From NCBI GenBank assembly GCA_003164895.1, contig PLUL01000064.1, forward strand, positions 1 through 64,000: a stretch of 64,000 nucleotides of DNA, given 5' to 3'. Origin of the DNA: Bacteroidota bacterium. GTDB taxonomy: Bacteria; Bacteroidota; Bacteroidia; Palsa-948. A program made the position numbers and the translations under genes. Within the stretch, counting starts at the first letter, position 1. The number at the start of each line of letters is the position of its first letter. Shown here piece after piece: positions 9,837-18,890 of the stretch. A model generated the notes under the pieces. The model was given only the letters and a program-made list of their open reading frames with translations, was not told the DNA's origin and made no database searches.

Positions 9837-12464
9837 ATGAAAAACTTCGACATCTGGGGCAAACTCTTTCGAGACATCTCCATTCGCAATAAATTTTACA
9901 CATCCTTTTTCTGGATTACATTTTTTCTTCTTGCTTCTTATGCAGGAGGTTTTTACTCCTTCAATTTGGGCAAAGGAGATGCGCGGAATATTGATGTTGC
10001 CGGAAGAACGCGCATGTTAAGTCAAAAATTATATGCACTATCTGTAATTTCATTGAACGAGGATGTTGCAATAAGCAATCCGGCTAAAACAGAACTTGCA
10101 GTTACTATTACAACACTCGATAATATTTACGACCTGTTTGAAACCGGTGGATCAATTAACAAAATTGAAAATTCTACCGATGTTATTAAACCGATGGAAG
10201 GTTTAGAAAACCAAAATAAATTAAAAGAAATACGATCTGTTTTTGAGGAACACAAACGGCTGTGCAATGTTATTATCAATGAACCCACTTATACCATTAA
10301 GACCACAATTCCAACTGATCCGGGTTTTGATTTATTTCAAACCGCACACGATAGCGTTAATACTGCAAAAGCAGCATCTCAAAAATTTATTAATCCCAAA
10401 GTAAAAAATGCGGTTAATAAATTACAGCAACTTGCAATAGAAGGAACATTATTAAAAAACAACCAGCAGCTTGTTTCTTTTTTTACCGATCTCGAAGCTC
10501 ATCATAGGACGATGAATCAAATTGAATTCATTATATTTTCAATCATAACTTGTATTGTAATACTTTTTAATTTTCTATTAATACAATTTTATGTTGTTAA
10601 TCCAATTAATAAAATTTCAAAAGCAGCCAGTCAAATTGCCGAAGGAAATATTAAAACAACTATTACTCATAATATAAAGGACGGACTTGGAAAAATAGTT
10701 AATTCCATTACCACGCTTGCAAGCAATTTGCGAAAAGCCGCTGAGTTTACAGTTAAAATTGGAGAAGGTCATTTTGATGCAAAATATGATGTGGTAGTAG
10801 CCGAAGGAACGGATGAAAAAGATAATCTTTCATCCGCTTTGCTCAATATGCGCGACCGGCTTAAGAATGTGGCGGATGAAGATAAAAAGCGCAACTGGGC
10901 TACCGAAGGGTTTGCCAAGTTTGGTGAAATTCTCCGAAGCAATTCGGATGATCTGAAAAAATTATCCGACGACATCATTTCCCATCTTGTAAAATATCTA
11001 AATGCAAACCAAGGAAGTTTATTTATTGTAAATGATTTTGATTCGAAAGATGTTCATCTCGAATTAACCGCTTGCTACGCATGGAACAGAAAAAAATTTC
11101 TGCAAAAGAAAATTGTGATGGGCGAAGGATTGGTCGGGCAAGTATGGCAGGAAGGCGAAAGTGTTTTTATGACCGATGTTCCCAATGATTATGTTCAAAT
11201 CACTTCCGGTCTTGGAGAAGCAAACCCCAACAGCATTCTTATTGCGCCTTTAAAAATAAATGACAAGATTTTCGGAATATTAGAAATAGCTTCTTTCAAA
11301 CCGTTTGAAAAATTTGAAAATGAATTTGTAGAAAAACTTGGAGAAAGCATTGCGTCCACCATTTCAGGTGTAAAAATAAATGCCAGAACCAAAAAACTTT
11401 TGGAAGAATCGCAGCAAATGACTGAAGAAATGAAAGCGCAGGAAGAAGAAATCCGTCAGAACATGGAAGAGATGCAGGCAACTCAGGAAGAAATGATACG
11501 TGCGCAAGATGAAATGAAAGCGATGAATACTATTACAGATAATGTTGCCATTGTTTCCAAAACCGACCTCAAAGGAAACATCACTTTTGTAAACGACGAG
11601 TTTTTAAAATGGTCAAAATATACACGCGAAGAGTTATTGGGGAAAAATCATCGTATTCTTAAATCTGGACAGCAACCCAATGAACTATTTGTTGAAATGT
11701 GGAAAACCATTAGCAGCGGAAAAGTATTTAGGGGAGAAATAAAAAACAAAGCAAAGGATGGCACCTATTATTGGGTGGATGCAGTAATTGCCCCTATTTT
11801 AGATAAGAACGGAAAAATCAGGGAATATGTTGCTCAGCGATTTGTGATTAATGAAAAAAAGAAGAAAGAAGAAGAAACGCAGCATATGCTGGAAGAAGTA
11901 AAAGCACAGGAAGAAGAATTGCGTCAGAACCTCGAAGAAATGCAGGCAACTCAGGAAGAAATGAACAGAGTGCAGGCAGAACTGCAAACACAAATGAACA
12001 TTGTAAATGCAACAGCATTGGTTTCAAAAACAGATTTGAAAGGAAATATCACTTATGCCAACGATGAATTTTGCCGTGTTGCCAAATACACACGCGAAGA
12101 ATTAATCGGCAAGAATCACAATATTGTTCGTCATCCCGATATGCCAAAAGCCGCATTTGAAGATTTATGGAAAACAATCAGCTTAGGAAAAGTTTGGCGT
12201 GGGCAAGTGAAAAATAAAGCCAAAGACGGTTCTCATTATTGGGTGGATGCAACCATTGCTCCGATTATCGGCACCAACGGAAAACCAAAAGAATACATGG
12301 CGGTGCGCTATTTAATAACCGAAGCCAAAGAACGCGAAGAAAAATTAAAAGAAAGAATAAGCAAATTTGAAAAACAGGCGGCACACGAAATGGAAATGGA
12401 AATGGAAATAGATGACTTGAAGAAAAAACTTGAATTAGAAAAAAAATCAAAAAGATTAAACTAA
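9837..12464 (+). CDS. Membrane sensor: PilJ-like/HAMP/GAF/Aer-type PAS-PAS, no output domain
   Basis: An 875-residue receptor. TM1 (about 17-44) and TM2 (about 231-252) flank a periplasmic helical region that starts with DVAGRTRMLSQKL, the PilJ/NarX-type four-helix sensor signature. HAMP (about 253-305) and a second HAMP-like segment lead to a GAF domain (about 359-514, GEGLVGQ motif), a coiled coil, PAS1 (about 570-670), a second coiled coil, and PAS2 (about 725-828). PAS2 contains HNIVRHPDMPKAAF and closely follows the FAD-binding PAS of the aerotaxis receptor Aer; PAS1 is a variant with HRILKSGQQP. No histidine kinase, GGDEF or MCP signalling domain is present. The coiled coils carry QATQEEM repeats like those in CheB-CheR-PAS proteins, which makes them candidate targets of the CheR/CheB pair downstream. 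Redox sensing is inferred. Confidence 0.85.
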   Translation: MKNFDIWGKLFRDISIRNKFYTSFFWITFFLLASYAGGFYSFNLGKGDARNIDVAGRTRMLSQKLYALSVISLNEDVAISNPAKTELAVTITTLDNIYDLFETGGSINKIENSTDVIKPMEGLENQNKLKEIRSVFEEHKRLCNVIINEPTYTIKTTIPTDPGFDLFQTAHDSVNTAKAASQKFINPKVKNAVNKLQQLAIEGTLLKNNQQLVSFFTDLEAHHRTMNQIEFIIFSIITCIVILFNFLLIQFYVVNPINKISKAASQIAEGNIKTTITHNIKDGLGKIVNSITTLASNLRKAAEFTVKIGEGHFDAKYDVVVAEGTDEKDNLSSALLNMRDRLKNVADEDKKRNWATEGFAKFGEILRSNSDDLKKLSDDIISHLVKYLNANQGSLFIVNDFDSKDVHLELTACYAWNRKKFLQKKIVMGEGLVGQVWQEGESVFMTDVPNDYVQITSGLGEANPNSILIAPLKINDKIFGILEIASFKPFEKFENEFVEKLGESIASTISGVKINARTKKLLEESQQMTEEMKAQEEEIRQNMEEMQATQEEMIRAQDEMKAMNTITDNVAIVSKTDLKGNITFVNDEFLKWSKYTREELLGKNHRILKSGQQPNELFVEMWKTISSGKVFRGEIKNKAKDGTYYWVDAVIAPILDKNGKIREYVAQRFVINEKKKKEEETQHMLEEVKAQEEELRQNLEEMQATQEEMNRVQAELQTQMNIVNATALVSKTDLKGNITYANDEFCRVAKYTREELIGKNHNIVRHPDMPKAAFEDLWKTISLGKVWRGQVKNKAKDGSHYWVDATIAPIIGTNGKPKEYMAVRYLITEAKEREEKLKERISKFEKQAAHEMEMEMEIDDLKKKLELEKKSKRLN

Positions 12465-12500
12465 AAAAATAATAATCACACAAATTAAATCTAAAAAATT

Positions 12501-12914
12501 ATGGCAGCACTTATTCAATGGGACAACGCAAAATACAGCGTAAAAATTAACAGCATAGATGAGCAGCACAAAAAATTAGTAGCACTCATTAATCAACTCT
12601 TTGAAGCAATGTCAAAAGGCGAAGCGCACGAGCAGCTTAGCGCAATTATTCAAGAGTTGATAAAATATACCGAAACTCACTTCGGAACGGAAGAAGCTTA
12701 CTTTAAAAAATTCGGTTATGACAATTCTGCCGAACATGAAAACGAACACAAAAAATTTGTGGAACAAATTAAAAAGTTTCAAAGCGATTTTGAAGTAGGC
12801 AGCGTAACCTTATCGAAAGACATAATATTCTTTTTAAAAGATTGGCTGATTAATCATATTTGCGGAACCGATCAGCATTACACCGATTTCTTGCTGAGCA
12901 AAGGAGTAAAATAA
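12501..12914 (+). CDS. Bacteriohemerythrin (non-heme di-iron oxygen-binding protein)
   Basis: A 137-residue single-domain hemerythrin of standard length. All expected iron ligands can be placed: H23 (DEQHKKL), H60 and E64 (THFGTEE), H79 and H83 (EHENEHKKF), H119 and D124 (NHICGTD). The N-terminal IQWDNAKYSVKINSIDEQH block is typical of the family. Bacteriohemerythrins bind O2 reversibly and serve in oxygen sensing, delivery or scavenging. The position, 37 nt after a receptor with an Aer-type PAS domain and just before a cytochrome b5-like gene and CheR, points to oxygen or redox signalling. It is cytoplasmic, with no signal peptide. Confidence 0.95.
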   Translation: MAALIQWDNAKYSVKINSIDEQHKKLVALINQLFEAMSKGEAHEQLSAIIQELIKYTETHFGTEEAYFKKFGYDNSAEHENEHKKFVEQIKKFQSDFEVGSVTLSKDIIFFLKDWLINHICGTDQHYTDFLLSKGVK

Positions 12915-12927
12915 TGGTTGACTTGAT

Positions 12928-13167
12928 TTGGAAAATAAAAAAGAATACACAAAAGAAGAGCTTGCTTTGCGAAACGGCAAAACAATGCCCGATGTTTGGG
13001 TTGCCTATAAAGGATTGATATATGATGTTACACGTTCTGAACTTTTTGAAGATGGCGAGCATTATTTTCATTCTTCGGGATGCGATTTGACAGAAGAAAT
13101 GGAAGGTGCGCCTCATTTGGATGATGTGATGGATGAATTTATTGTGGTTGGAAAATTAATTGAATAG
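12928..13167 (+). CDS. Cytochrome b5-like heme-binding domain protein
   Basis: A 79-residue stand-alone cytochrome b5-like domain, with YTKEELALRNGK at the N-terminus, VAYKGLIYDVT, then GEHYFHSSGCDLTEEM and APHLDDVM. H45 or H48 together with H63 are the candidate axial heme ligands. The start is TTG at 12928; the nearby ATG at 12914 is in another frame and gives only a short peptide, while TTG gives the complete domain. The gene follows the hemerythrin by 13 nt. Small bacterial b5-like proteins are poorly understood; here the domain could pass electrons or sense redox state or heme for the receptor upstream. The function is inferred from domain and context only. Confidence 0.85.
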   Translation: MENKKEYTKEELALRNGKTMPDVWVAYKGLIYDVTRSELFEDGEHYFHSSGCDLTEEMEGAPHLDDVMDEFIVVGKLIE

Positions 13168-13199
13168 TAACGAATAATAAACAACAAATGTCTATATAA

Positions 13200-14045
13200 A
13201 TGAGCGACAATTCTAATATAGAAACGAACGAAATCACAATCAATGAAATAAAACGATTGATTGCGTTTGTGAAAATGCAATACAAGTTTGATTTCGGCAA
13301 CTATGCGTTGTCTTCGTTCAAAAGAAGAATTGAGAGAATTCTTTCTTTAAATTCTTTTGCAACCATTGATGAATTGATTGTTAAACTTCAGAACGATTCC
13401 AAATTTTATGATGAGTTTCTCCGCGAAGTTACGGTTAACACCACCGAAATGTTCCGGTCGCCTTCGCTTTGGAGAAAACTCCGCGATGAAATTCTGCCGA
13501 TTCTTGCCAATTATCCTTCCATTCGTATTTGGAGTGCGGCATGTTCTTCCGGTGAAGAAGTTTACTCGCTTGCCATTGTTCTGAAAGAAGCCGGACTGCT
13601 TCACAAAGCAAAAATACTTGCTACGGATATTAATGATGTTGTTTTACAAAAAGGAAAAGATGGAACGTATTGGAACCGAAACATGGAAGTAAATGAAAAT
13701 AATTATCTGCGCTTTGAGGGGAAATATAAATTATCGGATTACTATTCAAAGAAAGATGACAATGTGGTTTTTGATAAAAGTTTAATTCAGGATGTTTCAT
13801 TCAAAACGTTTGATCTGGTTCAAAACGAACAGTATTCAAAGTTCGACCTTATTTTTTGCCGCAACGTGATGATATATTTTAATCCTGAATTGCAAAATAA
13901 AGTAGTTGATTTATTTGGCAGAAGTTTATTTATGAAAGGATTTTTTATTGTCGGAGAAAAAGAAACCATTGCTTTCTGCAAGAGCAGTGAACGATTTGAA
14001 ACATTCAGCGCGGAAGAAAGAATATATCAGAAAATAAAAGAATAA
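13200..14045 (+). CDS. cheR: CheR-type glutamate O-methyltransferase
   Basis: A 281-residue CheR. It has the N-terminal alpha-helical CheR_N domain (about 12-70), then the SAM-binding domain with VNTTEMFRSPSLWRKL, IWSAACSSGEEVYSLA (SAM loop), ILATDIN and the terminal motif FDLIFCRNVMIYF. CheR methylates glutamates of receptor coiled coils using SAM. No canonical methyl-accepting signalling domain is encoded in the window, so the substrate is probably an unusual coiled coil, plausibly that of the receptor at 9837-12464. The stop overlaps the cheB start (TAATG), which suggests translational coupling. Confidence 0.95.
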   Translation: MSDNSNIETNEITINEIKRLIAFVKMQYKFDFGNYALSSFKRRIERILSLNSFATIDELIVKLQNDSKFYDEFLREVTVNTTEMFRSPSLWRKLRDEILPILANYPSIRIWSAACSSGEEVYSLAIVLKEAGLLHKAKILATDINDVVLQKGKDGTYWNRNMEVNENNYLRFEGKYKLSDYYSKKDDNVVFDKSLIQDVSFKTFDLVQNEQYSKFDLIFCRNVMIYFNPELQNKVVDLFGRSLFMKGFFIVGEKETIAFCKSSERFETFSAEERIYQKIKE

Positions 14046-14608
14046 TGCTGACAGGATATAAAGCGATAGTGATTGGCGGGTCAGCGGGAAGTTTTCCGGT
14101 GGTAATGAAAATATTGAATAACATACCAAAGAATATAAATATGCCACTCATATTTTGTCTGCATCGGCTCAAACATGTTCGTCATGGCGTGGTGGAAGCG
14201 TTGGGTACAAGGTCGGTAATTCCGGTTGTTGAACCAAACGATAAAGACCCGGTGAAAAACGGAATTGCATATATAGCTCCGGCAAATTATCACATGATGG
14301 TGGAGCTAAACTGTACGTTTGCATTATCAACCGAAGACATGGTGAATTATTCCCGCCCCGCAATTGATTTAACTTTTGATACGGTATCGTATGCGTATCG
14401 GGAAAAACTTATTGCAATTATTTTATCTGGAGCAAACTCGGATGGAGCAAAAGGAATGAAGATTGCAAAAAGCAGAGGCGCGCTTACCCTCGTCCAGCAT
14501 CCGGATGAAGCAACCATAAAAACAATGCCCGAATCTGCTTTGAAAGCAACCAATGTTGATAAATTATTTACAAGCGATGAAATCGTAAAATTTTTGAAAA
14601 CCCTATAA
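14045..14608 (+). CDS. cheB: CheB methylesterase catalytic domain without receiver domain
   Basis: A 187-residue protein that is only the CheB methylesterase domain. The catalytic triad is visible: S13 in GGSAGS, H40 in IFCLHR and D133 in SGANSDGAKG. Classical CheB carries an N-terminal CheY-like receiver that is phosphorylated by CheA; it is absent here, which fits the lack of CheA, CheW and CheY in the cluster. Activity must be unregulated or controlled another way. It is coupled to cheR by a one-base overlap. Together the pair would set the methylation state, and hence adaptation, of a non-canonical receptor. Confidence 0.93.
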   Translation: MLTGYKAIVIGGSAGSFPVVMKILNNIPKNINMPLIFCLHRLKHVRHGVVEALGTRSVIPVVEPNDKDPVKNGIAYIAPANYHMMVELNCTFALSTEDMVNYSRPAIDLTFDTVSYAYREKLIAIILSGANSDGAKGMKIAKSRGALTLVQHPDEATIKTMPESALKATNVDKLFTSDEIVKFLKTL

Positions 14609-14612
14609 TAAA

Positions 14613-15227
14613 GTGAAAACTATTTTAATCATAAGCGCTGCAATAAATTTTATTCTCTTGTTTTTTCTTTTGAGAAGACGAAGAAAAATTTCCGTTGAAG
14701 CTGCTGCTGAAATTGAAAAAACAGATTTGAAAAAATCTGACGAGAAAAAAACAGATACCATTCAATCCAAAATAAATCAATTTAAACTTTTTGCTGACGG
14801 ATTAGCTGATGAAAAAAATAATTGCGAAAAACTTTTATCAAAAATTGCTTCCGAAGTTCAAGCAGTTCAGGGCGTGTTGTATTTATTGCATACTCACGAT
14901 GAGCGAACTTTTCTCCGTTTTCATTTCGGCTACGCGTTTTCTTGTCCTGAAAGTAAACCGATTGAATTTGAAATGGGTGAAGGATTAATCGGGCAGGTGG
15001 CAAAAGACAAAACTATTTTGAATCTTAATACGGTTTCGGAGGAACACGCTCCTGCAATTTCCGGACTGGGAAAAACAGTAGCGCAATATTTAATTATTTG
15101 TCCGCTTGTTAAAAATGAAATCTTAATTGGCGTGATGGAATTATCGGCATTTCATCCGTTTGAATCAGAATCAGAAAAATTTATTGAAGCTGCAACAAAA
15201 ATAATGTCAGAAAATTTGAAATCGTGA
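14613..15227 (+). CDS. Membrane-anchored GAF domain protein
   Basis: A 204-residue protein beginning at GTG, with one N-terminal transmembrane helix (about residues 3-17) followed by a basic stretch (LRRRRK), a charged linker and one GAF domain (about 50-204). The GAF domain contains GEGLIGQVAKDKTILNL and a terminal strand ILIGVMELSAFHPFE. It closely resembles the GAF domains in the receptor upstream and in the phosphatase downstream, which suggests duplication within the cluster. The ligand is unknown. Its TGA overlaps the GTG start of the phosphatase gene (GTGA), so the two are translationally coupled and may form one complex. Confidence 0.85.
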   Translation: MKTILIISAAINFILLFFLLRRRRKISVEAAAEIEKTDLKKSDEKKTDTIQSKINQFKLFADGLADEKNNCEKLLSKIASEVQAVQGVLYLLHTHDERTFLRFHFGYAFSCPESKPIEFEMGEGLIGQVAKDKTILNLNTVSEEHAPAISGLGKTVAQYLIICPLVKNEILIGVMELSAFHPFESESEKFIEAATKIMSENLKS

Positions 15228-17689
15228 AAATAAAAACAATCATATCGGCTCTTATCGGATTTATTTCAGGAATATTATTTCTGCTGGTAATATGGATTAT
15301 TTCAGCAAGAAATAATGGCGCAGAATTTTCTTTAGATTTTGTTATCGGTCTTCATCATTCATCGCGTTTATTTTGGTTTGCGATGGATGCTGTTCCCGTT
15401 TTCCTAACTTTTATATGTGGCGCGCTTGGATTTTATTACAACTATCGTCTTTCTTCCATTAATAAAAAAGTTGAAGAGCAAGCGGCAAGTATGAAAAAAG
15501 TTGGCGCGTTTGTTGAAAAAATCGGACAAGGTGATTTGAATTTTGAATATCAAAACGGACACGATAATATTGGCGCAGCGTTAATAAAAATGCGCGACAA
15601 TCTTCGCAAAACAGCTCAAGATGAGCACGACCGAAAATGGAAAATGGAAGGAACGACAGGATTGGGAGAAATTTTGCGCACCTATACCGATTTATCCGAG
15701 TTGGGTTATCACCTGATTGTATTTCTCATAAAAAAATGCAACGCAATTCAGGGAGCTTTTTATACGATTGAGGAAGATGATGACAAGCTGGCGCTCATCC
15801 GCATGAAAGCATGTTATGCTTATAACCGGAAAAAATATCTTGTCCGCGAATTTAAAATCGGAGAAGGATTAGTCGGACAATCGGCAATAGAGCGGGAATT
15901 TATTTACAGAACAGAAATACCCGATAATTATTTTTCCATCACATCGGGAATTTGGGGCGATAAAAAACCAAACAGTTTGTTAATTGTTCCCTGCATTTCA
16001 AACGATACACTTTATGGAGTGATTGAAATTGCGTCTTTAAATAAATTTAATAAACTGGAGATCGAATTTATAAAAGAAGTAAGCAAAGTTATCGGGCAAA
16101 CTATTTTTAATCTTGGTGTGAATGAACGGACGGCAAAACTTCTGGATGAAGTAAATAAAAGCCAGAAAAAACTGCACGCCCTGCTGGAGAATGCTTCTGA
16201 AATAATTTCTATTTACGATGAGAATGAAATTGTGCGCTATGAAAGTCCTTCGGCAAAACATATTTTGGGATATACACCGGAAGAAATGGTGGGCAACACT
16301 TCGTATCAACGCGTGCATCCAAAAGGAATTGAATCGGTAAGAGGAATGTTCGTAAAATTAAAGGAAGACCCACGCAATACGGTAACCATTCAGATAAGTT
16401 ATATCAAAAAAGATGGCAACAAAATTTGGCTCGAAGTAACTGGAAAAAATATGCTGCACGATGCGGCAATTCGCGGCATCATTGTAAATTCCAGAGACAT
16501 TACCGAAAAACGAAAGGCGGAAAAAGAGCAACGACTGCGAGGACAAATGCAATCGCTTTCCGAAAATAGTCCTGATTTGATTTTGCGCATCGGCATTGAC
16601 GAACAGATTTTTTACATAAATCCAACCGTTGAATCTCTTACAGGAAAAGGAACTGCGGAATATTTGCAAAAATCTTTTTCTTATGTGGATTTTCCAAATT
16701 CAATTATCGAAGAATGGAGAAAAGATATTGCCGCAATTATTAAGGAGAATAAAAAAATTACAAAAGAATTATCTTTTCCTACTATCAACGGCGATAAGAT
16801 GATGCAAATGAATATTATTCCCGAATACAATGAAACTAAACTTGAAACGCTTCTGATTGTTGCGCATGACATCACCGAGCAGAAGAAAAATGAGAATCGC
16901 ATCAACGAACAAAATAAAAAAATTACCGAGAGCATAAATTATGCTCAGCGAATTCAAAATTCAATTATTCCGACTGGAAACACGCTGAAACAATATTTGC
17001 CCGATTCATTTATTTTTTACAAACCAAAAGATGTGGTTAGTGGTGATTTCCCTTGGATGTTTGTCAAGGAAGATGAAATTTATGTTGCCGCTGTGGATTG
17101 CACCGGACACGGAGTTCCTGGCGCGCTGATGTCATTCATCGGTCATTTTAGTTTAAATCAGATTCTTACTTCTGAAAAATTACCGACCACAGGCACAACG
17201 CTCGATTTGTTGCATCAAAATGTTCAGCGAACTTTAAGGCAAGATACGGGCGACAGTAAATCGCGTGACGGAATGGATATTGCCCTGTGCCGAATTAATC
17301 TGAAGAAAAAAGAATTGCAATTCTCCGGAGCGCATCGTCCGCTTTATTATTTGAAAAAGGAAAATAATGAACTTGTGTTTAACGAAGTGAAAGCCGACCG
17401 TTATCCCATTGGCGGATTTCATTATAAGAATCGCGAGAAATTTACAAATCATATCATATCATTTAAAAAAGGAGAATCCATATTTTTCTTTACAGACGGA
17501 CTTCCTGACCAATTTGGCGGACCCGATGGAAAAACAAAATTCATGAGCGGAAGAGTTCAGGAATTTATTAAACAAAATTCTCAAGTATCAATGGAAGAAA
17601 TAGGTTTTCTCTTTCAACACGAATTTGAAGAATGGAAAGGAAGTCATAAACAAATGGATGATGTATTATTAATCGGAATAAGATTTTAA
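15224..17689 (+). CDS. GAF-PAS-PAS PP2C/SpoIIE phosphatase, SiaA-like
   Basis: An 821-residue membrane phosphatase. Two TM helices (about 8-27 and 45-68) lead to a HAMP-like linker (about 75-130), a GAF domain (about 145-300; GEGLVGQSAIERE), two PAS domains (about 314-432 and 440-555), a coiled coil with ITESINYAQRIQNSIIP, and a C-terminal PP2C/SpoIIE domain (about 572-821). Metal-binding PP2C motifs are present: DVVSGDF, DCTGHGVPGAL, DGMD, FTDGLPDQFGG and MDDV. In Pseudomonas aeruginosa the HAMP-PP2C protein SiaA dephosphorylates SiaC. The SiaB and SiaC genes directly follow here, so this enzyme is the likely SiaC phosphatase with a different sensory front end. The start is GTG, overlapping the previous stop. 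Confidence 0.9.
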   Translation: MKIKTIISALIGFISGILFLLVIWIISARNNGAEFSLDFVIGLHHSSRLFWFAMDAVPVFLTFICGALGFYYNYRLSSINKKVEEQAASMKKVGAFVEKIGQGDLNFEYQNGHDNIGAALIKMRDNLRKTAQDEHDRKWKMEGTTGLGEILRTYTDLSELGYHLIVFLIKKCNAIQGAFYTIEEDDDKLALIRMKACYAYNRKKYLVREFKIGEGLVGQSAIEREFIYRTEIPDNYFSITSGIWGDKKPNSLLIVPCISNDTLYGVIEIASLNKFNKLEIEFIKEVSKVIGQTIFNLGVNERTAKLLDEVNKSQKKLHALLENASEIISIYDENEIVRYESPSAKHILGYTPEEMVGNTSYQRVHPKGIESVRGMFVKLKEDPRNTVTIQISYIKKDGNKIWLEVTGKNMLHDAAIRGIIVNSRDITEKRKAEKEQRLRGQMQSLSENSPDLILRIGIDEQIFYINPTVESLTGKGTAEYLQKSFSYVDFPNSIIEEWRKDIAAIIKENKKITKELSFPTINGDKMMQMNIIPEYNETKLETLLIVAHDITEQKKNENRINEQNKKITESINYAQRIQNSIIPTGNTLKQYLPDSFIFYKPKDVVSGDFPWMFVKEDEIYVAAVDCTGHGVPGALMSFIGHFSLNQILTSEKLPTTGTTLDLLHQNVQRTLRQDTGDSKSRDGMDIALCRINLKKKELQFSGAHRPLYYLKKENNELVFNEVKADRYPIGGFHYKNREKFTNHIISFKKGESIFFFTDGLPDQFGGPDGKTKFMSGRVQEFIKQNSQVSMEEIGFLFQHEFEEWKGSHKQMDDVLLIGIRF

Positions 17690-17713
17690 TAAACCATACT
17701 AACAAAAATAACA

Positions 17714-18856
17714 ATGGAAGATAAAAGTAATAATTCACTAATGTATGTAACGCAGTTGCGTGAAAAAATGCAAAAACATAGATTCATGCTTGCTTACCGG
17801 GGATTTTTTTCTCAGGAAATTACAAAAGCGCTTCTTGCCGGCACAGAAAAAAAACTTTTGCTTGAAGGGGTTGATTCCACCATCAAGAAAAAAGTGTTCA
17901 ACGTGATGGTAGAATGTTTGCAAAATATCTGCAAGCACGAAGACGATTTGAGTTCTTCCTTGTTTATGATTGGAAAATTGCTTGATGATTATGTTTTGTA
18001 TAGCGGAAATATTATCATGCAAAACAAAAAACAATCGTTGAGGAATAAGCTGGAAGCCATCAACAGCATGAATCTCGACGACCTGAAAGAACTTTATAAA
18101 TCGCTCATCACATCAAATACATTATCGGAAGAAGGCGGCGCAGGTCTTGGCTTGATTGACATTGCAAAAAAATCGGGTAGCAAACTTGATTTCCATTTTG
18201 AAGACATGACGAATCAGGACGCGTATTTTTCATTACGCACCGTAATTAAATCTCATTTGGAAAGCGGCGGCGCATCTTCTCCGTTAGCCGAAAATGCAAA
18301 CGCTCCGATTTCGTATGTATATGAATTATATAAAACAATGGCGAGTAATAATATCATTCTTATTTACGAAGGAGATTTTACTCAGGAGATTACAAAAATT
18401 GTTCTTTCGATGACAGAAAGGAAATTTGATGCCGAAGGAATTGACGCAGCGTTAAAGAAAAAAGTTTTTAACGTGATGGTGGAAAGTTTACAAAATATCT
18501 GCAAGCACCAATACTCCGTTGAAAATTCTGATTATGTTCCTTCCATTTTTATGATTGGAAATAATAATAAGGAAGAATTTTCCATCATATCAGGCAATGT
18601 GATTCACAACAATGCCATTCCTCCTTTGCAGGAAAGAATTGACCAGATTAATACGCTTGATAAAGAAGGATTAAAACTTTTGTATAAACAAGTGCGCTTG
18701 GCTTCTACCATTTCTGAAGTTGGCGGAGCCGGACTTGGTTTTATTGACATGGCGCGAAAATCAGAAAACAAACTTTCATACAGCTTCGACAAAATCAATG
18801 ACCGCATTTCATTTTTCACATTAATGACGATGGTATCAATAAAAGCAACGGTATAG
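17714..18856 (+). CDS. SiaB-family protein kinase, tandem fusion of two SiaB domains (DUF6272)
   Basis: A 380-residue protein built from two copies of a domain of about 180 residues (about 8-183 and 200-380). Each copy has VFNVMVE(C/S)LQNICKH, an N-box-like helix (61-75 and 251-265), and a Gly-rich EEGGAGLGLIDIAKKSG or EVGGAGLGFIDMARKS segment, a G-box-like loop of an atypical HATPase fold. This matches SiaB, the kinase that phosphorylates SiaC. SiaB is normally one domain of about 180 residues; the fusion is unusual and would give an obligate pseudo-dimer. The gene lies between the PP2C phosphatase and SiaC. Both copies keep the putative ATP-binding motifs. Confidence 0.88.
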   Translation: MEDKSNNSLMYVTQLREKMQKHRFMLAYRGFFSQEITKALLAGTEKKLLLEGVDSTIKKKVFNVMVECLQNICKHEDDLSSSLFMIGKLLDDYVLYSGNIIMQNKKQSLRNKLEAINSMNLDDLKELYKSLITSNTLSEEGGAGLGLIDIAKKSGSKLDFHFEDMTNQDAYFSLRTVIKSHLESGGASSPLAENANAPISYVYELYKTMASNNIILIYEGDFTQEITKIVLSMTERKFDAEGIDAALKKKVFNVMVESLQNICKHQYSVENSDYVPSIFMIGNNNKEEFSIISGNVIHNNAIPPLQERIDQINTLDKEGLKLLYKQVRLASTISEVGGAGLGFIDMARKSENKLSYSFDKINDRISFFTLMTMVSIKATV

Positions 18857-18890
18857 AAATTAAAATATTAACTCTAAAAAATAAATAAAC

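Noticed and set aside
13200-14608. A complete chemotaxis operon
   Set aside because: Only CheR and the CheB catalytic domain are present; no CheA, CheW, CheY or MCP domain could be found in any frame.
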